64,000 bases of DNA from Fuerstiella marisgermanici (lineage in GTDB: Bacteria > Planctomycetota > Planctomycetia > Planctomycetales > Planctomycetaceae). Under the pieces are notes generated by a model. The model did no database searches, was not told where the DNA came from, and saw nothing but the letters and a program-made list of their open reading frames with translations. Location of the stretch: positions 8,296,001-8,360,000 of the forward strand of contig NZ_CP017641.1 of NCBI RefSeq assembly GCF_001983935.1, given 5' to 3'. How positions within the stretch are numbered: the first letter of the stretch is position 1; every line of letters starts with the position of its first letter. Of the stretch, positions 56,024-64,000 are shown one piece after another. A program made the position numbers and the translations under genes.

Positions 56024-57241
56024 ATGAAGGTTCTGCTGGCAGAAGACAGTCTGATGGAACGCCGACGGCTCTCGGTGCAGCTCGCAAGATGGGGCTACGA
56101 GGTCTGCGAAACAGAAGATGGTCAGGATGCGTGGCAGCATTTTCAGAAGACTCATTTTCCGCTTGTCGTCACCGATTGGATCATGCCGGAAGTCGATGGG
56201 CTCGAGCTGATCCGCCGAATCCGCGCGTCGGCCGACAGCCGATACGTCTACATCATTTTGTTGACCGGGCGTTCCGACAATGAAAATCTGGTCGAAGGCA
56301 TGGAAGCCGGGGCTGACGACTTTCTCATCAAGCCGTGTCATCCCAAAGAGCTGAAAGTTCGACTAAGAGCCGGCGCGCGAATCATCGAACTCGAACAAAG
56401 ACTGATTGGTCAAAACCGTCAGTTACGAGAAACTCAGGCCGCGCTGGTGCAAAGCGAAAAGCTGGCGGGTGTTGGGCAACTTGCGGCCGGGATGGCTCAC
56501 GAAATTAACAATCCCGTCGCCTTCGTATCCAACAACATTGCGGTGCTGCAACGTGATGTTCAGCAACTTCTAAAGCTGGTGGACGAATATCACTGCTGCG
56601 TGCCGATTGCAGAACAGCACGACCCGGAACTGGCCGACCGCATCCGAGCTCTCGAAGACGAATGCGACCTGCCGTGGTTGAAGGACAATCTGCCTCGATT
56701 GTTTGAATCGTCGAGCGACGGGTTGAGTCGTGTTCGCGGCATCGTCAGTAACCTGCGTGATTTTGCTCATTTGGATGAGGCCGACGTCGATACCATGGAC
56801 GTCGTCGCGGCACTCGAATTGACGCTCGACGTCCTTGCGGCAGACCTGGCTGCCAAAGAACTGGTCATCGAACGCAATTACGATGGGCAACCGATGTGCC
56901 ATTGCTGGCCCGCCAAGATCAAGCAGGTGCTGCACGGGATTCTGCTTAACGCCATCCAGGCCAGCGAACACGGAGGCACAATTGCTGTGTCGGCGCGTGA
57001 GAACGCCAACGACATCAGTGTCACCGTGTCTGACACGGGCAGTGGCATGGATGAAACGACTCAGCAAAGATTGTTTGAGCCGTTCTATACAACTCAACCC
57101 GTCGGTTCTGGCCAGGGTATGGGGCTGGCCGTATGTTATGGGATCGTGCAGCAGCACGGCGGATCGATTGAATTTGATTCCGCCGTTGGAGTCGGTACAA
57201 CTCTGACAGTCACGCTGCCGAAATCTCAGAAGGCCTTCTAA
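56024..57241 (+). CDS. Hybrid sensor: N-terminal receiver plus histidine kinase
   Basis: The 405-aa product starts with a CheY-like receiver (about 1-120; LLAEDSLMER, phospho-acceptor Asp in VVTDWIMPEVDG, Lys in IKPCHPKEL), then a coiled linker, then the dimerisation box with His in AGMAHEINNPVAFVSNN and the ATPase motifs (VLHGILLNAIQAS N-box, VSDTGSGMDE, GQGMGLAVCYG). There is no membrane segment, so the signal reaches it from another kinase or a cytoplasmic partner. The response regulator 76 bases downstream is its probable partner. Confidence 0.93.
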   Translation: MKVLLAEDSLMERRRLSVQLARWGYEVCETEDGQDAWQHFQKTHFPLVVTDWIMPEVDGLELIRRIRASADSRYVYIILLTGRSDNENLVEGMEAGADDFLIKPCHPKELKVRLRAGARIIELEQRLIGQNRQLRETQAALVQSEKLAGVGQLAAGMAHEINNPVAFVSNNIAVLQRDVQQLLKLVDEYHCCVPIAEQHDPELADRIRALEDECDLPWLKDNLPRLFESSSDGLSRVRGIVSNLRDFAHLDEADVDTMDVVAALELTLDVLAADLAAKELVIERNYDGQPMCHCWPAKIKQVLHGILLNAIQASEHGGTIAVSARENANDISVTVSDTGSGMDETTQQRLFEPFYTTQPVGSGQGMGLAVCYGIVQQHGGSIEFDSAVGVGTTLTVTLPKSQKAF

Positions 57242-57317
57242 ATGAGATTCTCAGTCCAACCAAACAACTCTCCCCTAAACTGCGCGGTGCGATAGCCCGC
57301 GGAAGACAGAGCAGGCT

Positions 57318-57887
57318 ATGTCCACGGACACGAAACCTCCCATTCTGATTGTCGATGATGAACCCGATGTGCTGTTCTCGCTGAAGGGCCTTCTTCGACA
57401 CGACTTTCAGCTTCATACAGCAGAATCCGGCGAAGAAGCGCTCAAGATACTGCAACAGCATTCGATCCACGTCATCATGACGGACCAGCGAATGCCCGGC
57501 ATGACGGGCACAGAACTAATGCAGCACGCTCGCGCAGAGTTCCCGGAAGCCGTCCGGATCGTGTTTACAGGTTACGCCGACATCAAGGCTGTGGTTGAGG
57601 CGATTAATTCCGGCGGCCTGTACAAGTACATTACGAAACCCTGGGATCCTGACGAACTCATCGCAACGCTGCACCGAGCTGCCAAGCGGTACCGCCAACA
57701 TGCGACCAAGCTGAAGTTTGCGGACGACCTGCGGACGTTCGTCAACGATGTGGCTGGCCTTGCCGAAGCGAAAGGGATTTCCGATTCCGCCGAATTCACC
57801 GCCCTGCTCGACCGAGGCCGACAGCTTGAGGCTCACGCGAATGCACTTAGCGACAGCCCTTTGGCCGACGGGGCCGCCAATGAATGA
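57318..57887 (+). CDS. Response regulator, receiver plus helical tail
   Basis: The 189-aa product has an RpfG/HupR-type receiver: ILIVDDEPDVLFSLKGLLR, Asp in VIMTDQRMPGMTG, Thr in RIVFTGYAD, Lys in YKYITKPWDPDEL. The remaining 60 residues are a helical tail without a DNA-binding or HD domain, so output is probably by protein contact. It follows the hybrid kinase in the same direction. Confidence 0.92.
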   Translation: MSTDTKPPILIVDDEPDVLFSLKGLLRHDFQLHTAESGEEALKILQQHSIHVIMTDQRMPGMTGTELMQHARAEFPEAVRIVFTGYADIKAVVEAINSGGLYKYITKPWDPDELIATLHRAAKRYRQHATKLKFADDLRTFVNDVAGLAEAKGISDSAEFTALLDRGRQLEAHANALSDSPLADGAANE

Positions 57888-58050
57888 TCGCTGGTTCGGC
57901 CACGCTATGGGAAACAGAACTCCATGAGTGCTCCCTGGCTGACGAAAATTGCTGAAAGTCTGGCAACTTTTTCGACGGCAGTTATAGTGAGGGCCGGACC
58001 TTCTCCACACGAACCATCGCCGCAATTTTAACCCACCGGACCGATGCGCA

Positions 58051-58575
58051 ATGAACGTCAAGGAGCCCGTGTTGCTCATCGTTCTGATCGAAACTGCACG
58101 AATGAGATGGCTGGCGGGCGGCATCGACATGCAGCATAACGCCATCCCGCTGCTGGCATCGCAGGACGACGATCTCGCTCCGTATCGGACGCTGGAATTT
58201 GAGGAACAGGCTTCGTTCCTGCGGCATCGCTTCTGCGGCGCTCTGCAGCGAGGATGTGATCGGCTTTGGGGCCGAAAGCAGAAAGCCTGTCAGTTCGTGC
58301 TTGTCACGGATACGCACTTTCCTGACGCCCCGGCCGAACTCACCGATCGAGTGGCCGAGCACATGGTGCAGTGGATGGCCAACCCGCCGCTCGTCTTCTT
58401 TTCGGCCGATGACCGATCCTTCCAGTCACGTCCCCTGACCCCAACAGCGCTGGCTGGATCGCTTCCCGACGACTACACCGAAGTCTGGCAAGCCGGCCTG
58501 CCCTCACTCCTCGATGCCGCCACCAACGACGACGATTGGGAAACTGTCCCGCTGCCGAAGCCGCGGTCGAACTGA
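58051..58575 (+). CDS. Unknown small protein
   Basis: The 174-aa product (MNVKEPVLLIVLIETARMRW) has a mixed alpha/beta pattern with RTLEFEEQASFLRHRFCGAL and LVTDTHFPDAPAELTDRVAEH. No family is recognised. It converges with the ECF sigma gene at 58582, leaving 6 bases between stops. Confidence 0.65.
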   Translation: MNVKEPVLLIVLIETARMRWLAGGIDMQHNAIPLLASQDDDLAPYRTLEFEEQASFLRHRFCGALQRGCDRLWGRKQKACQFVLVTDTHFPDAPAELTDRVAEHMVQWMANPPLVFFSADDRSFQSRPLTPTALAGSLPDDYTEVWQAGLPSLLDAATNDDDWETVPLPKPRSN

Positions 58576-58581
58576 ATTCGG

Positions 58582-59307
58582 TCAACCTGACAACGCATTC
58601 ATCAACTGCCGCAATTCGTCATCGATATCGTCTTTTGAATCGACCGTGTTCGCGATCTCTGTCCGCAGAATTTCTCGGTACCGAAGTTTCAATCGGCGAG
58701 CGGCCTGTTTGATCGCATCTTCCGTCATGCCCAAAGTGTCGCAAAGTTCCGCATACGGCAGTCGCGCGGCGTTCTGATTTACGTGAGCTTCCAGGGCATC
58801 AAACAGCTTAAGATGGTTGCGATCGGCGTATTCGCTGCGAAGCTGGTTCACCGTATTCTGCAACAGCGTGAGCGCCCAGCGACGTTCGAACAGCTGCTCC
58901 GGCGTCACCGATTCGGAGGCTTCCGCATTGTATTGTTTTTCCCCAGCGTCGAAATCCAGAGAAAATATTTCCACCGCACCTCCCCGTTTTGTGGCCGTCT
59001 GTTTGCGATAATCGGCTTTCAGATAGTTGCTGACTGACTTCAACAAAAACGAACGAAAACGTCCGCGATCCCGATCCGCCGTCTGAACGAAATCTGAATT
59101 CAAAAGGTGCAGGAAGAACGCCTGAGTCGCATCTTCGGCATCCGTCCGCGGTATGCCCTGCCGACGAACGAACGCATAGACCGGCGGCCAATACGTCTGG
59201 CACAAATCTTCCATCGCAATGCGCGCGGTCGCAGTGGAAGGGTGAGCTGCAGCATTCACGATACTCCAACGAGTCGTCGCGAAGCGTCGTGGGCGGGATG
59301 AGGTCAT
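58582..59307 (-). CDS. ECF-type sigma factor
   Basis: The start at 59307 (MTSSRPRRFATTRWSIVNAA) is preferred; an ATG at 59361 extends it by 18 residues. The 241-aa product has region 2 (TDAEDATQAFFLHLLNSDFV, FRSFLLKSVSNYLKADYRKQ) and region 4 (LPYAELCDTLGMTEDAIKQA). The TTRWSIV start and the insert between the regions place it in the planctomycete class that often stands beside Ser/Thr kinases. It is divergent from such a kinase gene at 59456. Confidence 0.9.
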   Translation of the reverse strand: MTSSRPRRFATTRWSIVNAAAHPSTATARIAMEDLCQTYWPPVYAFVRRQGIPRTDAEDATQAFFLHLLNSDFVQTADRDRGRFRSFLLKSVSNYLKADYRKQTATKRGGAVEIFSLDFDAGEKQYNAEASESVTPEQLFERRWALTLLQNTVNQLRSEYADRNHLKLFDALEAHVNQNAARLPYAELCDTLGMTEDAIKQAARRLKLRYREILRTEIANTVDSKDDIDDELRQLMNALSG

Positions 59308-59455
59308 GTGATGGTGAGACTCCGGCTGTATCTGAGCTTTACCGTCGTAACTGCCCGTCAATGCACAGGATAAGTCAAACTTCCAAAAATTTTGTCACCT
59401 CCATGCGGCAACCGCTTAGGACACGATAGCATCAATCTTTCCTGCGGACAGCGCC

Positions 59456-62176
59456 ATGACAGAATCCTCAAAAATCTGCCCACAATGCAACTCAGAACTT
59501 CCGGCTGACAGTGCGGCCGCTCTGTGCCCCAAGTGCCTGCTGCAGATGGGTTTCGAAACCGCTCCCGATGAGCCGGACAGTTCGCCGTCTTATCAGCCCA
59601 CATTTATCGCTCCGACTGCCGAAGAACTGGAGCCAGAGTTTCCCCAACTGGAGATTCTTGAGCAAATTGGCCACGGTGGCATGGGAGTCGTTTATAAGGC
59701 GCGGCAGATCGAACTCGACCGCATTGTGGCGCTCAAGATCCTTCGCCCGAATATCAGTAATGACGCCAAATTTGCCGAACGCTTTCAACGAGAAGCCCGC
59801 GCACTGGCGAAGCTGAATCATCCAAACATCGTCACGGTCTATGACTTCGGTCGCAAAGATGCTCTGTTCTATTTCATCATGGAATACGTGGACGGCACCA
59901 ATCTGCGACACCTGGAACGAGTCGGTCAGTTGGATCCTCGGCAAGCACTAACCATCGTGCCTCAGGTTTGCGCGGCATTGCAGTACGCTCACGACAACGG
60001 AGTCGTCCATCGCGACATCAAGCCAGAGAATATCTTGATTTCCATGGACGGCGACCTGCGAATCGCTGACTTCGGTCTGGCCAAACTTGCGGGCAAGACA
60101 GACGACGCTCCGCTGACCGGCACATGGCAGGTGATGGGCACGCCGCACTACATGGCCCCTGAGCAGTTCGAAAAGCCAAATACCGTCGATCATCGAGCCG
60201 ACATCTATTCGTTGGGTGTCGTGATTTACGAACTGCTCACGGGTGAGTTGCCGCTCGGTCGGTTTCCGCTGCCGTCAGAAAAAGTACGTGTTGACGTGCG
60301 ACTGGATGAAGTCGTGCTGCGTTCGTTAGACAAGGAGCCGAATCGGCGCTACCAGCGGGTCACCGACGTGGCGACTGCCGTAGAGAATGCGTCGTCGCCA
60401 TCTCCCGCCGGTTTCCACCGAACAGAACAGGTCAAACAGTGGGCTTTCCGGGCAGCTGCAACTGCTGCGACGGCGGTCGGCTCTTCGGCCCGCTCACTTC
60501 GTGAAAAAACCAGCGGCTGGGAAGGTCGGCTACGGTCGGCTGTCGATTGGATTGGAGCTCGCCACGCTGGAATCGGCAAGGCGTTAATGACAACCGGGTT
60601 GGTCGAGTTCGTTGGTTCGCTGCTTTCACTCTTGGGCAGCCCGTGGCGCGACGAATTACTGTTCTTCGCAGTCTCCGGCGCTATCTTCGGGACTCTGGCG
60701 TTCTGGTTCGGCCGCCAGCTTCGACGCAAGTTACCATCGAAGTTTCTGCGACGAGCAGCCGTGCTTAGCCTACTGCCATTGTCGGGGTGCGGCGCGGTTG
60801 TTGGCGTAATTCGCATTTTGTTGACGGCCCTCGGACTCATCGCAGCGTACTGCGCCAAGCCCGCCGAAGAAGCTGCCGGTCCACCCGCGCCCGATATCGT
60901 CGACCATCTGGTGAAAGCGCTTCGAAGTGCTCGGAAAGCCATCACACCTCGCATCATTCGACTGACGTTGCTGGGCGTTTGCGGTTGGTGCCTTGTCTGC
61001 GGAATTGTTTTCTCAGCGGCATACGGGCTGTGGTTTCACGAGAACATTTGGTCGTACTACGTGGCCAACGACGACACTGGGCAGGATGTCAAGCCGCTGT
61101 CCGGCACCTACGACAGCCTGTCGATTCGGTCGTCCGGACACGGTCCAACACGGGGAATTAATCGCTCAACGATTCGACCGGAACGTCAAACGCTCACGCT
61201 AACCGGCATCAATAGTTCACCTCTACGACGCGCAACCCTGGAGATCAATTTGCCGGATGATTCGGTTACGCTGCGCGACCGAATGTCAGGACGCGACGAG
61301 ACCATGCCACTAAGCAAAGAGGCCATTCGCCAATGGATGTCTGTCTTTGCTGAGGATGTCGAATCGCTGGAATCGCAAAAACAAATTGACAACCTGTGGG
61401 CAGTAGTCACTGTCATGTATGCCTCAAGAGGCTTAACGGCGTACATCGGCGCAAAACACGAACGATGGTATCCACCGGTGGAGCGGCAATTGACGAATCT
61501 ACTGGAAGATCGTCAGGTTATGGCAGGACGCCTAATTCCTGTCGGTCGGCTGTTGGATCCAGAGCTGTTTGCGACTCAATCGGAGAACAGCGATCTGACG
61601 TACTTTAAAGTGCAGCCGAATCATGAGCTCATCGCGATCGGAATATTCGCAGCCTTCGCCGTGTGGCTGATTGGGATGATTCGTGTGGCGCGGATTCTGT
61701 ACATTCATCTGTGGTGGCCTGCCTGCACGTCCGACGCTGCCACAGCCATCGATTCCTCAGCGGCCGCAAAGCGTTGGTTGCGTTGCAGCACGGCGATGAT
61801 CATAACGAGTCTGATCGGGGGCATGCTCACGATATTACTCATTGCAGCCGCCGACGACCTCAAGATTTCACAACCCGAAGTTTTCGCACGCCTCGGATTT
61901 CACCTGCCGCCTTACACCGCCGTCTGGGTTATCCTGGCGGTCAAAATCGTCTGCGTTACGATTTGCGCATTCGCACTTCTGGCCCGGCCCATGCTTTTCA
62001 TTGTCGGCAGGTGGCTGGGGGCCGTGGCGGCGACTCTGTCACTGGTAGCACTGCCAGTAAATCTGATCACCTTCCCCACCGGCCTGGCTGCGTTGATCTT
62101 GCTCAGCGACGCCCGAGTGCGGACTGCGTTTGGCATCCTGAATCGTACGTACGAACGCACGGATGCGGCGGAGTAG
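59456..62176 (+). CDS. Ser/Thr protein kinase with zinc ribbon and membrane segments
   Basis: The 906-aa product begins with a zinc ribbon (CPQC at 8-11 and CPKC at 24-27), then a Hanks kinase at about 65-325 (GHGGMGVVYKA, VALKILR, HRDIKPEN, DFG, MAPEQ). The rest has membrane helices, around 380-470, 505-530, 725-745 and 775-895, with a soluble region of about 190 residues between (about 530-720). The kinase is cytoplasmic and may receive a signal through the membrane part. It is divergent from an ECF sigma gene, and phosphorylation of that sigma or its partners is the likely output. Confidence 0.9.
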   Translation: MTESSKICPQCNSELPADSAAALCPKCLLQMGFETAPDEPDSSPSYQPTFIAPTAEELEPEFPQLEILEQIGHGGMGVVYKARQIELDRIVALKILRPNISNDAKFAERFQREARALAKLNHPNIVTVYDFGRKDALFYFIMEYVDGTNLRHLERVGQLDPRQALTIVPQVCAALQYAHDNGVVHRDIKPENILISMDGDLRIADFGLAKLAGKTDDAPLTGTWQVMGTPHYMAPEQFEKPNTVDHRADIYSLGVVIYELLTGELPLGRFPLPSEKVRVDVRLDEVVLRSLDKEPNRRYQRVTDVATAVENASSPSPAGFHRTEQVKQWAFRAAATAATAVGSSARSLREKTSGWEGRLRSAVDWIGARHAGIGKALMTTGLVEFVGSLLSLLGSPWRDELLFFAVSGAIFGTLAFWFGRQLRRKLPSKFLRRAAVLSLLPLSGCGAVVGVIRILLTALGLIAAYCAKPAEEAAGPPAPDIVDHLVKALRSARKAITPRIIRLTLLGVCGWCLVCGIVFSAAYGLWFHENIWSYYVANDDTGQDVKPLSGTYDSLSIRSSGHGPTRGINRSTIRPERQTLTLTGINSSPLRRATLEINLPDDSVTLRDRMSGRDETMPLSKEAIRQWMSVFAEDVESLESQKQIDNLWAVVTVMYASRGLTAYIGAKHERWYPPVERQLTNLLEDRQVMAGRLIPVGRLLDPELFATQSENSDLTYFKVQPNHELIAIGIFAAFAVWLIGMIRVARILYIHLWWPACTSDAATAIDSSAAAKRWLRCSTAMIITSLIGGMLTILLIAAADDLKISQPEVFARLGFHLPPYTAVWVILAVKIVCVTICAFALLARPMLFIVGRWLGAVAATLSLVALPVNLITFPTGLAALILLSDARVRTAFGILNRTYERTDAAE

Positions 62177-62202
62177 GCTGGGGCATGGAGCGACGCGCCG
62201 CA

Positions 62203-62439
62203 GGGTGGCCCGACCGCCGTTCATGGCGGTTGGGTGCCGCAGGCACAAGATGGATCATCGTGAGCGTCGACTACAGATCGGTTGCGAACTGGTCATCATG
62301 TTCCAATCCCGGCGGCCAGCGAATCGGCAAGCCAACAGTAGCCGTAGGTCAGGCTGTGCCTGACGCCCTGCTGCGAGTCAGGCACAGCCTGACCTACGGC
62401 AACTACGCGACCCGACCGAACAAGTCGGTCGGGCCACCC
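62203..62439. repeat. Nested palindromes in an intergenic region
   Basis: A perfect 24-bp inverted repeat at 62341-62364 and 62377-62400 (GCCGTAGGTCAGGCTGTGCC...) with a 12-base loop is enclosed by a 14-bp pair, GGGTGGCCCGACCG at 62203-62216 and its complement at 62426-62439. The structure resembles a REP/BIME-type element of intergenic spacers. Confidence 0.75.
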
Positions 62440-62466
62440 AGTGGGCTCCGGTCGTATTTGGCTTAA

Positions 62467-62583
62467 CGCCGGCGCTATAGCCACCACAACGTCACGCGCC
62501 CACCACGCCAATCGCCTGTCGGTGCGTACCGACCGCCGGCGCTATAGCCACCACAACGTCATCCGCCCACCACGCCAACCGCC
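62467..62583. repeat. Two direct 50-bp repeats, 67-bp period
   Basis: CGCCGGCGCTATAGCCACCA and the 30 bases after it occur at 62467 and 62534 with only about three mismatches. Between them lies a GTCGGT/ACCGAC hairpin. Confidence 0.8.
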
Positions 62584-62599
62584 CGCCGAGGCGTCTCGG

Positions 62600-63274
62600 C
62601 TAGACGGCGGGGATTGTGGCGTTAAGGACGGTGCCCCATGGGCCTTTTTCGCCTTTGGTGTTCACCCAACGCAGCATGTAGTTGGCCGTCTTGCCGCCGC
62701 CGTCGGCTTCGAAGGTGACCTTCTGGGGCGATCGAGTTGACATGGCGATAAACCGGTATGCTTTGGTGTCTGTGGGCGGCGTGTCTGCGACGGCAACATA
62801 CACTTCGCAGCCCTGAACGCCAGCCGGTTTGCCTCGTCGAGTGGGCGTGCTGGAATCAGAAAACGAAACCGTGTGTTCCAGTCGATCAGTGGCAATCACG
62901 GACGCCACTGGAAACGACTTTGGCACGGGCACCGGAGTGCGGCTCGTCTTGTGGACGGGGATACCGGCGTCTTCCCGAGCGGCGTTGGTGACTTCATCGT
63001 TGGCCTGAATCACGCGAGTGGCACTGCGCATGGCATCGGCCAGAGCCTTCCGGGATTCTTCTTTCTGCACGGTTGCCGCGCGAGCCGCATCTTTGGCAGC
63101 GACCGCTTTGGCAGAATCGTTGTCGTACTGGCTGAGGAGTTCGTCCAGCAATTGAACGCGAGATTCGTTCACACCATAGCGAGCTGGATGGCCGGTTAGT
63201 TGTCCTACGAAGTTGCGTGCGTAGGCGGCAAACTTTCCTTCGGAGGAAGGGATTGAGGCAGTCTTGGTGGTCAC
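62600..63274 (-). CDS. Unknown protein with C-terminal Ig/FN3-like domain
   Basis: GTG 63274 is preferred: AAGGA lies 8 bases before, and it starts (V/M)TTKTASIPSSEGKFAAYA. The 224-aa product has a helical N-terminal part (FVGQLTGHPARYGVNESRVQ, AVAAKDAARAATVQKEESRK) and a beta-rich end (VEVYVAVADT-like strands, YRFIAMSTRSPQKVTFE, YMLRWVNTKGEKGPWG) resembling a fibronectin-type fold. I do not recognise the family and see no signal peptide. Confidence 0.6.
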   Translation of the reverse strand: MTTKTASIPSSEGKFAAYARNFVGQLTGHPARYGVNESRVQLLDELLSQYDNDSAKAVAAKDAARAATVQKEESRKALADAMRSATRVIQANDEVTNAAREDAGIPVHKTSRTPVPVPKSFPVASVIATDRLEHTVSFSDSSTPTRRGKPAGVQGCEVYVAVADTPPTDTKAYRFIAMSTRSPQKVTFEADGGGKTANYMLRWVNTKGEKGPWGTVLNATIPAV

Positions 63275-63479
63275 AGGTTTTGTCCTTGTAACGAGGAGAA
63301 GAAACAATCGGACTGGCAGTCAGTCCACGTTCTCACCCTGGTTCGAAACCCTGGCTGCACAGTCGGATTCCTCGAATTCGAAACGAGAATGTTGACGCTC
63401 ACGGGCCGACTACCAATCTGTGCGGTCTGTGATGGTTCTGCCCCGTTCTGCACTGGGCAAGACCCCTCCCGTTCGGAAT

Positions 63480-63690
63480 AGGGATTTTCCCGAACCCATG
63501 TTGAGTCGCTTCGATTCCGAGTTGCGCTGTTCCCGTCACGTGTTGATTCGTTCCCGTATCGAGTTGAATGGCGCCCATCCATTGTTGGTTCATTCCCATC
63601 GTGATGAGAGTCCGTCCGATCCGGAACTGAGTTGGCTCAATCCTTTGTTGAATGGTGCCCGTCAGGATCGGAAGGCATCCGGTTCGGACT
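63480..63690. repeat. Degenerate 21-bp tandem repeat
   Basis: On the minus strand, units of 21 bases centred on a CAA codon follow each other: translated, GMNQQWM, GAIQLDT, GTNQHVT, GTAQLGI, EATQHGF, with G/E at 1 and Q at 4. About eight units can be followed before the pattern fades. It has no supported start codon or homologue, so it may be non-coding. Confidence 0.6.
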
Positions 63691-64000
63691 GGAGATATCC
63701 ATCCGCGCGGCGAACAGCTCCACTGGCAGACGGGAGTCGATCAGGAGCATCCGTGGCCCGTCCGGACAATGGCCGCATTTTGCATTGCAGTGTGCCACGC
63801 TGATGGTCGCGTTGGTCGGCAGGCTCGCACCGTCCGAATCATCGTGGCCTGTCGGAGATTACGTGTGCCAAGCCAGGCCAAACTGATCAGTGATGAAATC
63901 AAAGATGCCCAACATCCCCCAGCGGAAGGGCGAAGATTCGTCCGCAACTGAAACTGGCCACCGCTACCGCTGCTGTCAATAACCAGGGCGGAGCGGAGCC
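63691..64000. other. Right edge without a supported gene
   Basis: No convincing coding sequence; continues beyond the window. Confidence 0.4.

Larger units (their letters stand above)
62177..62599. other. Repeat-rich intergenic region
   Basis: No supported gene. It consists largely of the palindromes and direct repeats listed separately. Confidence 0.6.

Overview
The window looks like a chromosomal piece of a planctomycete (Planctomycetota). The evidence is indirect but consistent: a secreted sulfatase with a C-terminal beta-sandwich, large secreted proteins with an N-terminal LEPR-XLL-like signature (LESRVLL, LELRELL), ECF sigma factors paired with Ser/Thr kinases (three such modules), a Tat-exported propeller protein, and loosely packed genes with long spacers. 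No taxonomic marker gene is present, so genus cannot be given.

Layout. 0-2 kb: sulfatase. 2.5-5.7 kb: an unknown gene (intact at 4873-5643) with a decayed tandem copy at 2507-3240, flanking a gene with a C-terminal Stv-adhesin-like domain. 5.9-9.0 kb: an ECF sigma/kinase operon; the kinase is fused to an alpha/beta hydrolase and a degenerate class III cyclase domain. 9.9-19.9 kb: an accessory block with an edema-factor/ExoY-like protein, a TPR protein, an RTX-type secreted protein with four near-identical segments, a 72-aa protein and a large winged-helix/AAA/TPR regulator. Two 39-bp copies of one motif (11628-11666 and 16619-16657) lie upstream of the cyclase-like gene and of the 72-aa/RTX genes, next to the regulator, and suggest a small regulon. 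20.5-24.7 kb: a second sigma/kinase pair, the sigma split by an in-frame TGA and the kinase by a frameshift at an A8 run. 25.3-31 kb: a 1517-aa secreted protein whose stop codon is the exact target of an IS630-type element. 31.5-36.2 kb: a decayed fragment, a Tat-exported propeller protein, and a VOC protein/ankyrin pair. 36-42.8 kb: a decay zone with an IS66-type element interrupting a secreted-protein gene, IS630 and ion-channel remnants, and a tyrosine recombinase abutting tRNA-Cys.

43-59 kb is ordinary backbone: an unknown gene, an HtrA-like protease, greA, a Gfo/Idh-TIM-cupin sugar cluster holding a ParE-like toxin/antitoxin pair, argC-argJ, glpF-glpK, and a two-gene phosphorelay. 58-62.2 kb holds the third sigma/kinase pair, divergently arranged. 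62.2-64 kb is rich in palindromes and tandem repeats around one small unknown gene.

The most interesting candidates are the 39-bp motif with its cyclase-like and RTX targets, the edema-factor-like protein with one catalytic lysine replaced, the kinase-hydrolase-pseudocyclase fusion, and the clean insertion of an IS into a stop codon. All family assignments come from reading motifs by eye; no database search was run.
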